Below are positions 22,799 to 34,508 of a stretch of 64,000 nucleotides of DNA, in pieces. The notes beneath the pieces were generated by a model, which was not told the origin of the DNA, did not search any database, and worked only from the letters and a program-made list of their open reading frames with translations. This stretch comes from Ananas comosus (taxonomy: Eukaryota > Streptophyta > Magnoliopsida > Poales > Bromeliaceae): the NCBI RefSeq assembly GCF_001540865.1, contig NC_033631.1, positions 6,146,392 through 6,210,391 of the forward strand, in the 5' to 3' direction. Position 1 is the first letter of the stretch. Each line of letters starts with the position of its first letter. The position numbers and the translations under genes were made by a program.

Positions 22799-25700
22799 AT
22801 GGCTCGGATTTCTTCTCTCCCTTCATCTCTAGATCTTGACTACACTCTTCTAAGACAATATATTGAGACGAACTCTTCTCGCTTCGTACTCGGCCTTTTC
22901 TTTCGTGGCGCCTTCTGCAGTCAATGCTTTTCCTTTTTCTGCAGAGGGGCTTCTTTTAATGGCCAATGTCATCCATCTTCATTCCTGATCTTTCTCAAAG
23001 TCATTAGAGAAGAGTCTTCGTACACCTGGTTGGACCGAATTTAGGGGTCTTATGCCAATCTTTGGTGTGAAGTTGGGATCTATGAAGATATCCAACTTTC
23101 GAGGACCCTTTCTTAAGCCGACAACCTTTTTCTTGTTGCGGCTTTATATTATGGTCTTTAGTCTCTAACACTTTCTTCTTCAAGACGGGGCCCTTTACCC
23201 TGACCCTCTTTGACGTGGCGGCGATCATGATCATTCAGTCTCCATTCTTATGGCATCGTTCTATCCATGGTGTACAACCCTGATGGAGTGGCGAATTTTG
23301 AAGCCCACCCTAGATCTGAAGGCAGATCTTGTTTACACCAAGTTTATGTAGCGGTTTGCAGGTCAGTCTTCCGCTACGGTCACCAGGAAGGAGCATACTA
23401 CCTTTCTCTTCTATTGACTGTGCCATAATCTCTTCTGCAGCCGCTCGCAGAAGGTCAATCAGGACTTTGTCCCCATTGTTATTGCGCTTGCCAATAGCGA
23501 AAAGTTAGCACTCGGTTTATACTTCCTTTCTTTCCTCTACCGAGAAATCTTTGAGTCGATCAAGCCACTGCTATTGAAGAATGGCGTGTCGATCTGCTCC
23601 GACTGTGGCTTTTTTTATTTTTGCAACTTTGCCTGCAGCTCTTATTTTCGGCCCTATGCCGAATCCCCCTTGTCCAAAATTCGGCTCCTAATTTTGATAC
23701 TTACGGACTAGCCCTCGGCTGTCCAGAGCCCCTTACTTCAGATTAGCTTGATGATTTTTTTACTTACTTTCGGGTCTTCTATGCCAAAGACCAACAGCGT
23801 CTCATCAGGTGGTCCCCTTTTGGAGAGTGACTGACCGGCCTGAAATGGTTCATCGCTCAGTACAAGGCTGTCGAGGATCAGAGGGCTTATTTCGATTCCA
23901 GCGAGCACTCTGAGGTATGGTACTCTTTTTTGGCCCCGCAGGATCTTCATGTCAGCCTAAAGATCAATCAAAGTTGACGTTGAGTATTGAGGTCAACTGC
24001 CCTCATTATGTGGCGCGCCAATTTAGTTTAGTTCAGGCAATCCTAGCTTCATCCAAATTCTTTACATCTAATACTGCCTGTAGCCATTCTCCTACGAAAA
24101 GGGTAGCCGAAGCAGATTGGCTCTCAGCTATGGGGAATCTCCTTAGGCACCTTTTTACTTGTGTGGGTTTTCGACAGAATCACATAGGGTTGACCGAGCT
24201 TCACTTCTGGGGTGCTTGAGAAAGCTTCTGTGAGAGTATCATTTCCAAGACCTTTGTCTCACTGCCTCCACAACATCCTTCAAACAGAAGGTATTTTATC
24301 TCTTTTTTGATTCAATTCCCTTTTTCTTCTTTTCTTTAATTTCTTTTGCTTGTTTTAGCCAACACTTCTGCGGGCAGAGAAGCCGTGCCCGATTCCGCAG
24401 AACAAGAGGATTCAAGTGAAAGTTTCGACAAGAATCCAGAGGTCTCGCTTCGCTCCTCAGTGGTATATTTCGCTTTTCATGGTACATCTGTATTTATTGT
24501 GCTTTCAACTTTTTTTTTTTTTCTTTTTAGCCGGTACGTTTTCCGTCATCGGCCAAGCTACCAGAGAAGTAGCCGATCAAATACATCCCCCCAGCTCCTT
24601 CGCTGCAGCAAAAGTGGTGAAAATTGATTGCGATTAGAATTCGCTCTCAACTTCCCCCTGCGTCAGCTAAAAGTGTACCGTCTGTGGAGAAGCCGACCAT
24701 TGGTGTTATACCCTCGGCTGAAACTACTATTTCAGAGGTACTAGAATCGGTCCCGACAAGGACCCCCATTTAGTCAACTCCTGCTGAAGAAGGCCTGCAA
24801 CAAGTTTCATTATTGGCCGAGGTAAATCCTTAGCCTATTTTGATTGATTCCCCTTCTGATCCTTCTCGCTTTTCAACTGGATCACCGCCATTATTCCTAT
24901 CGGTCGAGTAACTAATGGAGATGACGTCTGGTAAGACCTCGGCAAAGATCCCACATTCTTGATTTGCCTTAGCGCTCGTCGAGCTCGTTGAGAAGCTCGC
25001 CTCCACTTTTTTGCAATGACAGGCGAGCTTGTCGAGACGTCGCCAGGAAAAGGAACAAGAGGATGAGAGAAGATGAAAAGAGAAGAAAAAATAGGAGGGA
25101 GAAAATGGTGAAGGAAAGAAGGAGAAAGGAGGGAAGAAAGAGGTAAAGAAAGGAGATAAAAGCAGGATGGGAAAGGGAATCGAACTAGCCTCCCTTGGTG
25201 AATCTCCGATTGAAGCTTCGAGTTCAGTCGTCATACCGACAAGTAGAGACCCTACGTCTTCTAGTATGTCGGAAAATGTTCTGGCGATTTTCCTTCAAGA
25301 GCTAGCTGCTTTGAGCCCCAAATATAATGAAAAGGAGGACTTTTCTGCTGCATGTTAGCCGAAACCCAGCAGAAGTTGGATGAATGTCTTCAGCTGTACA
25401 GTAGTGGTCTTTCTACTTTAGCTCGAAGCCTGGCTCAATTCAATCGACTCGGAGCTCTTCTCATTGACCTCTTAGAACAATCTGACTTATCCTTTTCAGG
25501 TCAATGTTTTGCGAAGACATTATCTACGTGCCTCTCTCCTTTCCTAACTCGGCAACAAACTCTCTCTACCAAGTATGTCACCCTGGATGCTCATTTTTCA
25601 TTAGTTGGTTCTTTCAAGATGAAGGTTAACGAGTTGGTGGTTCCTCCAACCGATTGCAATAAACAGGGTGATATTTTGAGAGATCAGGAATCAGCTCTTC

Positions 25701-25915
25701 GGCAGAAGATTGCCTATCTTAAGAAAGAGCTTGCCGAAGCCAAGGGTGCCCTGGCTCCCATATCTCAGGAACTTGATTCTCTCTGAGTGCAATACCAGGC
25801 TAAGAGAGAGAAAGAGGTAGCAGTCTACGAACAACTCTCCTATCTCTACAAGCTTCATTCGATGATGAAGCGAAAAAAATGTGCAGCTGATCAAGCTAAG
25901 GCAAACCTGTAAGCC
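22799..25915 (+). pseudogene. Plant mobile domain (PMD)-like gene, broken, antisense to the Tat element
   Basis: The frame opens at ATG 22799 and is lost at 23042-23044; later segments shift frame repeatedly. Pieces resembling the PMD family (PF10536-type) are LTLFDVAAI near 23205, a hydrophobic FLFYWLCH...LALGLYFLSFLYREIF block at 23400-23560, and CPHYVARQFSLVQAI near 23998-24045. The region 25352-25915 is helical or coiled coil. Two intron-like segments with GT...TTTTAG, each 68 bp, are at 24291-24358 and 24463-24530, both on the plus strand. Related elements are known to carry antisense extra ORFs downstream of integrase. The role in the cell is not known; other PMD proteins act in the nucleus. 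Confidence 0.55.
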
Positions 25916-26005
25916 GAATGAATCAACTTAAAGATTTATTGTTATAGTCTTTTGGCTTTTAAGTATTTTTTTGCATCAGCTGTAATATATTTTGACATTT
26001 AACTT

Positions 26006-26400
26006 GTTTATTTCTTTTTATGATAATATATTTATTCATTTTTGCAAACAAAAGGGTAATACTTTCTTAAGTACTTTCCGTTAATCGGTTTGTTATTTTT
26101 TAATCCTTCCAATGTCTTTAAGAAATATGCATTGCCTTCGGTATTTTGTATATTTGGAAAGGTTCTTCCCAATTTGGAAACCATTTTCCATATAGTTGAC
26201 CTNGTTTATTTCTTTTTATGATAATATATTTATTCATTTTTGCAAACAAAAGGGTAATACTTTCTTAAGTACTTTCCGTTAATCGGTTTGTTATTTTTTA
26301 ATCCTTCCAATGTCTTTAAGAAATATGCATTGCCTTCGGTATTTTGTATATTTGGAAAGGTTCTTCCCAATTTGGAAACCATTTTCCATATAGTTGACCT
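26006..26400. repeat. Exact 197-bp duplication across a single N
   Basis: 26006-26202 and 26204-26400 appear identical on either side of the N at 26203. An unmerged contig overlap is far likelier than a real tandem repeat. The second copy should be ignored when reading the integrase tail. Confidence 0.92.
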
Positions 26401-26607
26401 TGTAAGATGATCGACAATACTAATTTTAGTACTAAATCTCCAACTTTAAAAGACTGCCCTGACTTTCTTGTTGTACACATTACTTACTCAGCTCTAATAG
26501 GCTTTAAAATAGTCGAATGCCAGCAGCTGAGTCTCATCAATCTTGTCTAAATTTTCGCACATCGAGAGTTCATGCTGTCTAGGCGTTAACTCTTTTTGTC
26601 CCTCGAC
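26030..26607 (-). pseudogene. Tat-type integrase C-terminal region
   Basis: Minus-strand translation in pieces gives a GDLVLK-like segment (26430-26460), then GKWFPNWEEPFQIYKI (26140-26200 and its duplicate), then PINGKYLRKYYP at the end. This is the usual C-terminus of plant Tat/Athila-type integrases. It is cut at 26608 by an LTR insertion; the core is at 31540-32071. Stops are present. Confidence 0.75.
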
Positions 26608-26948
26608 TGTCAGGCCCCAGGGCCGATTTTGAAAGCCTTTTTATAATGAATATCATTTTTGAAATCAGAGTTACGAAAAACGTATCATTCCTTTTTTTTT
26701 TTGAATTCAACCTGGCCCACGTGACGTAAAGATCCGCAACAAATACAAAGTTCCTCTGTCCACTCGGATAGAGTTTCCTTTGTATTTGCACAGCTACCAA
26801 CAACAACATCAGGATCACAACCACAATCTATATTCATCGATCTACAAACAATCTATGCGATGCATTTTCATACAGCTAGTGATCCTTAGAGATGATGCAT
26901 GTCTCTAAACACTCCTTAGGCGTTGAATGATGCGATGCACAGTACAAC

Positions 26949-29362
26949 TGTAACACACTGGACCTGTGCAAATTGCGAGGTTCGAGTGTTTGATATGGAT
27001 TTCGAGCTTTTCCACACTTGGTGGAAGGTCGTAGACTGTATTTCGACCTAAAAGATCGAATTCCTGGATTTTGGCTAAGTCCTGAGAGTTTTCACTCTCA
27101 GGGACTGGTCCCTGGTGGGAGAGACCGGTCCCCCCGGAATAGTGTTGCGGCAGACTTGAGGCAACCGGTCCCTGGCTGTGAGAGACCGGTTCCTGCGAGC
27201 ATGTTCTGCGGGAGGGTCCTGAGGGACCGATCCCAGCTGGGAGAGACCGGTCCCTCTGGGCAAAAATTGCCCAGTTCGGGCTGATGCACTGCTTGGATTA
27301 TTGAGGGACCTAGGTGGATTTTGTTACTTGAGAGGGCTTTTAGGCCATTTCCTCTCTCTCTTTTCCTCACTTCTCACTCTCTCACACTCTCTAGAAAGAG
27401 AAGAAGAAAGAGAAACAAGAGGAGAAGAAGGAGAAAGGGAAGAAGGAGAGCTTGCCTTGTGGACTTGGGACTTCTTCCTCAACCTCTCCTCCCACCATTG
27501 GAGGCTTGGAGCTTGGACTTGGAGCTTTGTGGAGGATCAATCTTCAACCCTTGAGAATTTTGAGCTTGGTTTGGAGCATTCTAGAGGTAAGTGACTAGCT
27601 TCCTTCCTCTAGATCCTAGTTTTGGAGCTTTAAACTAGATGAAACATTAGATTTGGATTTTAGGATTTATTTTGGGGATTTTTGATTGGTGGGCTTTGGG
27701 ACCCAATTGATTCGTTTAGAACCTTCCTTTAGGTTGGATTGGAATGGTTCTTGCTCTCTCTTGCAACTTGAGAAGGGATTTCTACACAAGAGGTGAGTTT
27801 TGCCCTTTTCTTGAATCGGTTAAAGATTGAGCTTAGTATTGTTCGTAAGGTTCGTTTGACTCTTGTTCCTACATTTTTAGGGTGCTAAGAGACTAGTGGA
27901 CACCTCCGTTTGGCGAAACGAAGAGTTCCGTTTTTTGGTGGGTTTGACTTCATGAAAACGGGGCAAAATTACCCCTATGCTTTCTATACTTATCGTAAAG
28001 TCTTTTTGAATATAAATCCATGTTAGATAGGATTTATGTGAATTTTAGAATACTTAAAATGCATGTGCTATGTGTAAAATAAATTTCACTCTATATAGTA
28101 GAGCATTCTGGGTAATCTTCATGCAGGTGAGAAGTGTTCGAGATAGCAACGAGAATCATGTCTCTTATGTTAAGTTAACTCATAATTGGGTAATTGTAAA
28201 CACTGCACTATGATTGGACTTGGTGAACAAAGTGTCATAAAGGGGCACTTGACTTTATAGACTGTGAAGCTATTATATTGAGACATTGACATGATGACAT
28301 AGAGATAGGCCTTGAGACATTCGATACATTCCATGTTGTTAGGCATAAGGACCTGGTACTTGAGACGGATCTTACGCTATTTGCCATTGTGCTCATTCGC
28401 ACATGTTTGTGAGGGTCGCTTCCTACAAGCCGGCACTTCGTAGATGGCCATCGCGATACATATTCGCCGTGTGGGATTGGGCGCCGAAATGGATTGCCGT
28501 GGGAAAGGCTCATTCCTAGAGTGAGGATGTTGACTACCACGGGACCATTAGGCTCGGCAACGGCCAGACAGCCTACGGGTGAGTCTTCAGGCCAGACAGC
28601 CTTCGGGCGGGTCTCACGAGATTTAACTTTAAGTAGTTAACATGCCATGTGGATATTGACTAGAATAGTAAACAATGACATCTTTACTATTTAGCTTGTG
28701 GATATCATACTAGCGATATTTGGTACATTCATGCTAGTGTAGCCTTTTATTACTTGAGCAAAATCATGCTAAGTAGTGATATCTTGTGGTAGTAAGCATT
28801 CTTGTTTCTTTACTCGTTGTACTTATCACTCTTACTTATGCTTGTTTACTGACCCCTTTTTGTAGCTTGTGGGTCTAGTGGCGCATTTCACTGAAGTCAG
28901 TAATTGCTCACTGGGAACTATTATTTAATAGTTCTCACGCCCTCTATTTTATGGTTTTATTTTAGAGCCTTTGGCACCGGCGGAGGCACGGGATCGCGGC
29001 AAGGGTGTCGCCTAGCTTGATAGATAGCGGAGCTCGCTTTTGCTCCTAGGTGGTTACTCTCTCTTTTTTTTGTGTTTTTGTGTGAGAGAGGTTTTGTACT
29101 ATGTATAGAAATCACCTATGTACCTTGTTTAGCTCTTGTATTTGGGACTCCTATTGTATTACTTTATGGTTTTATCTAGTGGATTTGGCTTATGTTCTTT
29201 TTCCTTATTGTAGCCTCTAGATATACTTTGCTCTGATACTCTTAGATGTTCTTCTTCTATTGCCTTATTTATCGTTTTGTATTAGACGTCTTGTATGTTT
29301 TAGACATATGGCGGGTCTGGGCACGTGCCGTGCGGGCTTCCGCTGGGTCCCGGGGCGTGACA
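26949..29362 (+). mobile_element. Solo LTR, 2414 bp, target duplication ACAAC
   Basis: It reads TGTAACACACTGG ... CCGGGGCGTGACA on the plus strand and is flanked by ACAAC at 26944-26948 and 29363-29367. The uninterrupted copy at 53765-53790 (caatacaacaatcat) is the empty site. It is the best full-length reference for the LTR family of the element at 8296-13489. Features are the head hairpin (26960-26983), three pairs of GGGACCGGTCCC-like palindromes (27098-27256), GA/CT tract (27350-27435), double hairpin (28880-28940) and tail hairpin (29284-29318). Confidence 0.96.
27098..27258 (+). promoter_or_regulatory. Three pairs of GACCGGTC palindromes in LTR
   Basis: Six sites lie in three couples: 27100/27121, 27167/27184 and 27226/27246. 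Members of each couple are joined by a short purine spacer ending gagaga or gtgaga. The consensus is GGGACCGGTCCCT. One couple is kept in the 3' LTR at 8110-8150 and another in the LTR at 1-600. Confidence 0.65.
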
Positions 29363-30044
29363 ACAACAATCATCCTATTTAAAAGTGCTCCCCACCCGGA
29401 AGTTTTGTTTTTAAACTTTATTTAATCATCCAAAAAACCATTCGAAAATCTTTTAAAACTGGTTCCTACTCGGAAACTCTATTTTGAAAATCGACTACCT
29501 TGAGGGATAGAAAACTACAATGCGTAAATACATAAATCCAAAACCAAGGATCCGTAAATCTCAAATCGCATGCATAATGGAAAATATCAACTCAAACCAG
29601 TTCACAAATACTGAAACAATAATAGTAATCATCTAACTGAACCATTTAATTATTTAAATTACTAAATGCGAAAATAAAATATAACCAGGGTGATGGTTGC
29701 AACTGCAGTCTAGCTAGTACGTTCTCCTGTCGCACCAAGAACCAACTACTTGCCCGAGTCACCTGGGGAAATGGGAGGGGAGGGGGGGTGAGAAACCACA
29801 ATCAAGATTTTCTAGTGGGTACGACAGAGCCACGAAGGCAAATCGTATTCACTGGAAAACAAAGAAGATAGAACAACAGATATATGTATAAGGATATGAA
29901 GAACGACTACAGTAGTTATAACAACAGGTATAATAGAGAACGAGTAATAAAAACTGGTATTGTAAAGAATACAATACTGAGCATGCCACAAGGTAATCAA
30001 CTCAAAACTGTACCCAATCTGGTGCCTGCTATATTGGTCCGCAG

Positions 30045-30078
30045 CTAGATTGTGGTTGTGACAAGCAACGCTTGAGGT
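30045..30078. other. 34-bp centre of the inverted repeat
   Basis: This short spacer separates the two arms. Its right two thirds (gtgacaagcaacgcttgaggt) still match the LTR (54440-54462 in reverse), so the true junction is at about 30057. Confidence 0.75.
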
Positions 30079-31086
30079 CTGCGGACCAATATAGCAGGCA
30101 CCAGATTGGGTATAGTTTTGGATTGATTACCTTGAGGCATGCTCAGTATTGTATTCTTTACAGTAGCAGTTTTTATTACTCGCTCTCTATTATACCTGTT
30201 GTTATAGCCACTGTAGTCGTTCTTCATATCCTTATACATATATCTGTTGTTTTATCTCCTTTGTTTTCCAGTGAATACGATTTGCCTTCGTGGCTCTGTT
30301 GTACCAACTGGAAAACCTTGATTGTGGTTTTTCACCCCCCCATTTTCCTAGGTGACTCGGGCAAGGAGTTGGTTCTTCGTGCGATGGGAGGACATACTAG
30401 CTAGACTGCAGTTACGACCGTCACCCTGGTTATATTTTATTTTCGTATTTAGTAATTTAAATAATTAAATGGTTCAGTTAGATTATTACTATTACTGTTT
30501 GAGTATTTGTGAACTGGTTTGAGTTGATGTTTTCCATTATGCATGCGATTGGAGATTTATGGATCCTTGGTTTTGTATTTACGTATTTATACATTGTGGT
30601 TTTTTACCCCTCGAGGTAGTCGGTTTTCAAAATAGAATTTCCGAGTGAAAAACAGTTTTAAAAGATTTTCGAATAGTTTTCTGGATGATTAAATATTACT
30701 TAAAAACAAAGCTTCCAGGTGGGGAGCACTTTTAAATAGAATAGCTGTTGTACCGTGCATCACATCATCCAGCACCTAAGGAGTGTTTAGAGGCATGCAT
30801 TATCTCTAAGGATCGCTAGCTGTATGAAAATGCATCGCATGGATTGTTTGTGGATTGGTGAATGTAGATTGTGGTTGTAATCCAGCTGTTGTTGTTGGTA
30901 CGCCGTGCAAATATAAAGGAGACTCTGTCTGAGTGGACAAAGAAACTTTGTATTTGTGGCTGGTTTGTACATCACGTGGGCCAGATTGAATTCAAAAAAA
31001 AAAAGGAATGTCAGGTTTTTCGTAACTCTGATTTCCAAAATGGTATTCATTATAAAAGGCTTTCAAAATCGGCCCAGGGCATGACA
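30079..31086 (+). mobile_element. LTR fragment, right arm of the inverted repeat
   Basis: It ends CCCAGGGCATGACA at 31086 and is followed after eight bases by the primer-binding site, so it is the 3' part of a 5' LTR on the plus strand. It is about 1008 bp and carries an equivalent of the conserved ccagtggg hairpin region near 30275-30320. Confidence 0.85.
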
Positions 31087-31320
31087 GATTAAGATGGTAT
31101 CAGAGCCAGTTCACCAGCCGAAAATATGTGGCGAGTCTCGGCTGAGTCAGGGTCTGAAAGACAAGGGGATAGGCTATGCTAGAGTCTGAATGACAAGGCG
31201 ACTGGGTATGCCAGGGTTTGGATGACAAGGCTAGCGAGACGAGTCTCACATCGTCTGGTGATCTTGGGCTGTGTGTGTGATTGGACTGATGAGGACATCA
31301 GGGCCTTAACGGGGGAAGTC
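31087..31320 (+). other. Gypsy leader stub with primer-binding site
   Basis: TGGTATCAGAGCC is at 31095-31107. About 200 bp of leader (with two or three gacaaggc/ctgaatgacaagg repeats at 31155-31235) is followed by a purine-rich ttaacgggggaag at 31305-31318. The whole coding region is missing. Confidence 0.8.
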
Positions 31321-31535
31321 TGTCACACCCCAATAATCCCACATCGGATATGAATGGGGATGTGATTGGGTATATAAAAAACTTAGACACTAGTAATAAT
31401 AACTGGGCTTAAGCATTTTGGGCCGGTGTTTGGGCCCAAAGAGTTATTATTGCTAGTGGGCTGGGTTGTTAATCGACTCTTAAAGAGGGGACTATTATTT
31501 CATGGGCAAAACCTCCTCGTGATCGTGGACCAATC
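31321..31535 (+). mobile_element. LTR-like 5' end with TATA box
   Basis: TGTCACACCCCAATAATCCC at 31321 is followed by tgattgggTATATAAAAAAC (TATA box at 31371). It starts directly after a purine tract, as a 3' LTR would. It fades into Tat-type integrase sequence near 31535, so it is truncated. Family not assigned. Confidence 0.55.
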
Positions 31536-31539
31536 GAAA

Positions 31540-32071
31540 GGGCGTGACCCCTGTCGCTGTCTTGACGCTTGTTTGGCATGTCGACATTACCTCCGAGAGT
31601 TTCTCATTCTACTTTTTCGGATTTTAAATGTGCCACTTCATCAGATTTATAATAACCTTATTTATCTCTTCGGCCTGTCCATTGGCCTTTATCTCTCCGG
31701 CCTGTCCATTGGCCTCTGCGTAATAAAGTGACAAGTGAAGCAGCTTGATCTGTCCCGACTCCAAGAATCTTGAGAACTATTCCCTTGTCAGTTTTGATCA
31801 TTTTAGGAATCTCGAAACTATGGATAATGGAGTCTTCCACGAATTCTATAACATCCTTTTTAGTGTCCATTCTCGTAGGTTTTACTTTTACCCACTTGGT
31901 GAAATAATCCATGGCCACTATTTGGAACTTGTGTGCAATCGAGGAGTTCGGCTCCAATGAGATCCATAGCCTAACCACGGAATGACCAAGGCTTGATAAT
32001 TGTGTACATCTTAGAGGTCGGTACTCTTCCCACCGGGCTATGGAATTGGCACTCCTGACATCCTTTGGCAT
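31540..32071 (-). pseudogene. Tat-type integrase core, broken
   Basis: The piece includes the end of the zinc region, AMDYFTKWVKVKP (first catalytic Asp), IIHSFEIPKMIKTDKG (region of the second Asp) and a 24-bp direct duplication that repeats GQWTGRRDK at 31660-31715. The third catalytic residue is not seen. An insertion separates it from its C-terminus at 26030-26607. Confidence 0.75.
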
Positions 32072-32251
32072 ATCTTATGTAGTCTTTGTGCATAGTCAGC
32101 CACTAGTATCCCTAGTGCCGAATTGTGCACCTCAATCCTTTTTCGGTGAAGTGTGCCCTACAAATCCTTCATGGATTTCACCCATGACTATCAAAGCTTC
32201 ATTAGCTCCTAAACATTTCAGGAGTACTTCTTTGGCCGTTCTTCTATAAAG

Positions 32252-32728
32252 CTATCCGTTTAGTAGACAAATAGCCAAACACTTTTTTTGTAGCGGGTAA
32301 CTACCTTGTCTACTCGGATTATTGAGAAACTCAACTAGAGGTGTTTTCCAATCATTCTGCACCCCGACAGAGGCGATCATCATTGGTTCTCGTGTATGAA
32401 CCGATGGTAGCAGTCCTTTTCCCACCTTGACTTGGCTCATTTCTCTCAACTCCTTATATCCTAAAGCTAACTGAGCCAACTCATTCAGTTTCTTATTTTC
32501 TTCTCTTGATAGGTGTGCGAATTCTACTTTTCCGAATCTGCTAAGTAGTTTCACTGTTTTATTCAAGTAGTTTTGTAGATTATGGCTTTCACATCGGTAT
32601 TTTTTGATCACTTGTTTGATCACTAACTGCGAGTCACCGATGACCACTACAGATCGTACTCTTAATTCCTCTAGAATCTCGAGGCCAATTATTAGTCTCA
32701 TATTTGGCTTGATTATTTGAGCAATCAA
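32252..32728 (-). pseudogene. Second (archaeal-like) RNase H of Tat-type element
   Basis: The frame contains the GLE motif, then VVVIGDSQLVIKQV (catalytic Asp) and HLSREENKKLNELAQLA. This extra RNase H between the RT-linked RNase H and integrase marks the Tat lineage of plant Ty3/gypsy. The start of the domain, before residue 1 of this frame, has stops. Confidence 0.85.
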
Positions 32729-32837
32729 AATTTAGCTCGAAGGAAAATTGAAAAGTTTTGCCCTCGGGTAATCGTATGACTATTCCAGCCTCTGCTGAGT
32801 CGGCTATCCTGGACTTGTCAAAATAAAGCGTCTACTG

Positions 32838-33218
32838 TCAGAAACTAATTAGGTTTTGCCTGCGCTCTTCAACTTCGACGCATGGATGACTGGCCAGAAA
32901 GTCGACTATCGCTTGACCTTTAACGACCCTTGCTAGAAAGTAGTTGAGAGAGAACTTGGACCAGGCTAACATCCAGCGTCCTATTCTTTCTCTTAATACT
33001 AATTTTGACAACATGTATTTTATAATGTTGGTTTTGCAAACAACCGATACTTCGACAAGTAGAATATAATATCTTAGCTTGGTACATGCATAATACAACG
33101 CCAGACATAGTTTTTTCATTATCGAATAGCACTGTTTGGCATCCAGCAGGTGTCGGCTGAGATAATAAATTGCGTGCGCCTCTTTCAAACCATTATCTTG
33201 GGCTAATAGGCATCCCAA
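32838..33218 (-). pseudogene. RT-linked RNase H of Tat-type element
   Basis: CLLAQDNG...AIYYLSRHLLDA...CYSIMKKLCLALYYA matches gypsy RNase H. GRWMLAWSKFSL and VKGQAIVDFLASHP mark the connection to the second RNase H in this lineage. The frame is open here but bounded by stops. Confidence 0.88.
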
Positions 33219-34508
33219 ATTTGCTTATGCAGCCGAGATGTACAATTTCATCGGCTGTCCATACTCAGACGAATAAGTATTGGAGGGCTGATGAAGTATT
33301 TTTTAATACTCTCGAGCGCCTCTTGGAGTTCGTTTGTCTATAAGAACTCCTAATTTTTCAGCCGAAGCAATAGAGTGAACACTCCTATTCTGTCGGCTAG
33401 ATTTGATATAAATCATCTAAACTAATTTATTTTTTCCAGTAGACTTTGTAGATCCTTTTTTACTTTTTAATCGCCTTTGTCTTATTTTTATCTATCTCGA
33501 TTTCTTTTTGATAGGTCCAGAAACTAAGAAAATTTTCAGCCGATATTCTGAACGCGCATTTCAGAGAGTTCATTTTTAAGTTGTACTTCGTCATGTGTTT
33601 AAAGGCTAATTCTAAATCGGCCTAATGATCGGTCTGAGACTTGAATTTTACAACTATATCATCAATATAAACTTTCAACATTTTATCGATTAGATCATGA
33701 AAGATAAAATTCGTTGCCCACTGGTAAGTAGCTCTGGCATTCTTTAAACCGAAAAGCATCACTACGCACTCGAAAGTCCCGATAGATCCGGGGTATCTGA
33801 AAGCTGTTTTCGCTATATCTTCTTCAGCAATAAAAATCTAATTGTAGCCAGCATGACCGTTCATAAAGGACATGATTTCATGTCTGGCTAAAGCATCCAC
33901 TAGGATGTCAGCTATGGGCATTAGGTATTCATCTTTGGGAGTAGCTGTATTCAAATTCCTAAAGTAAATGCAAACTCTAAGTTTGCCATTTTTTCTTTCG
34001 CACTAGAATATGTTCGATACCTAGACGATATAACGAGCGCTCTAATAAATCCGACTCTTAAAAGATTTTCGATTTCATTTTTTATTTGCATTACAATACT
34101 TGGCTTGAATCTACAAGTTGGCTATTTATCAGGCTTGTATCCCTTCTTTATGGGGAGCCAATGTTCTGCAATTTTTCGGCTTAGTCCTGATATTTTCTAA
34201 TAGCTCTAGGTGAAACAATCTTTGCATTTTCTTAACAACTCGGTTAGCTTCTCCTGTTGTTGTGTTGAAAGTCTTGTGCTAATGAAGGTCAGCCATTTGT
34301 TGCCGTCCAACCCTAGATTCACTTCAATCAGCAGATCTTGGGTTTCTAACCTCTTCTCACTGACCTTAATCAGTGATTCTTCTGCGAAGTTAGTTTTGGT
34401 TTGGATTCCTGAGTCCGATTTTCGTTTTTCACCTAGCTCGTCGGCCTTGTCAGCCAATGCTATTACTTCGTTAGCCATGTCTTTCTTGGCCTCGGTAGCA
34501 AGGACTTA
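33219..34508 (-). pseudogene. Tat-type reverse transcriptase, decayed
   Basis: Near 33640-33760 minus-strand pieces read FGLKNARATYQ and KVYIDDIV (the YIDD catalytic box). At 33880-34060 are AGYNQI- and NSKWRVCI-like fragments. 34206-34478 is an open stretch of the pre-RT linker (LSTQQQEKLTELLRKCKDCF). Stops and shifts are frequent, so no RT could be produced. Confidence 0.75.

Larger units (their letters stand above)
26608..30044 (-). mobile_element. LTR fragment, left arm of a 1-kb inverted repeat
   Basis: It starts with TGTCAGGCCCCAGGGCCG at 26608 (the LTR 3' end on the minus strand). Excluding the solo LTR at 26949-29362 it is about 1018 bp. It matches 30079-31086 in reverse complement at roughly 95% by eye, and matches 53440-54440 in direct orientation. 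The LTR is truncated at the centre of the inverted repeat. Confidence 0.85.

Noticed and set aside
24830..25234. 134-codon minus-strand ORF, Phe/Ser/Pro-rich
   Set aside because: It is antisense to a purine-rich part of the mobile-domain-like gene; its composition reflects the CT-rich complement.
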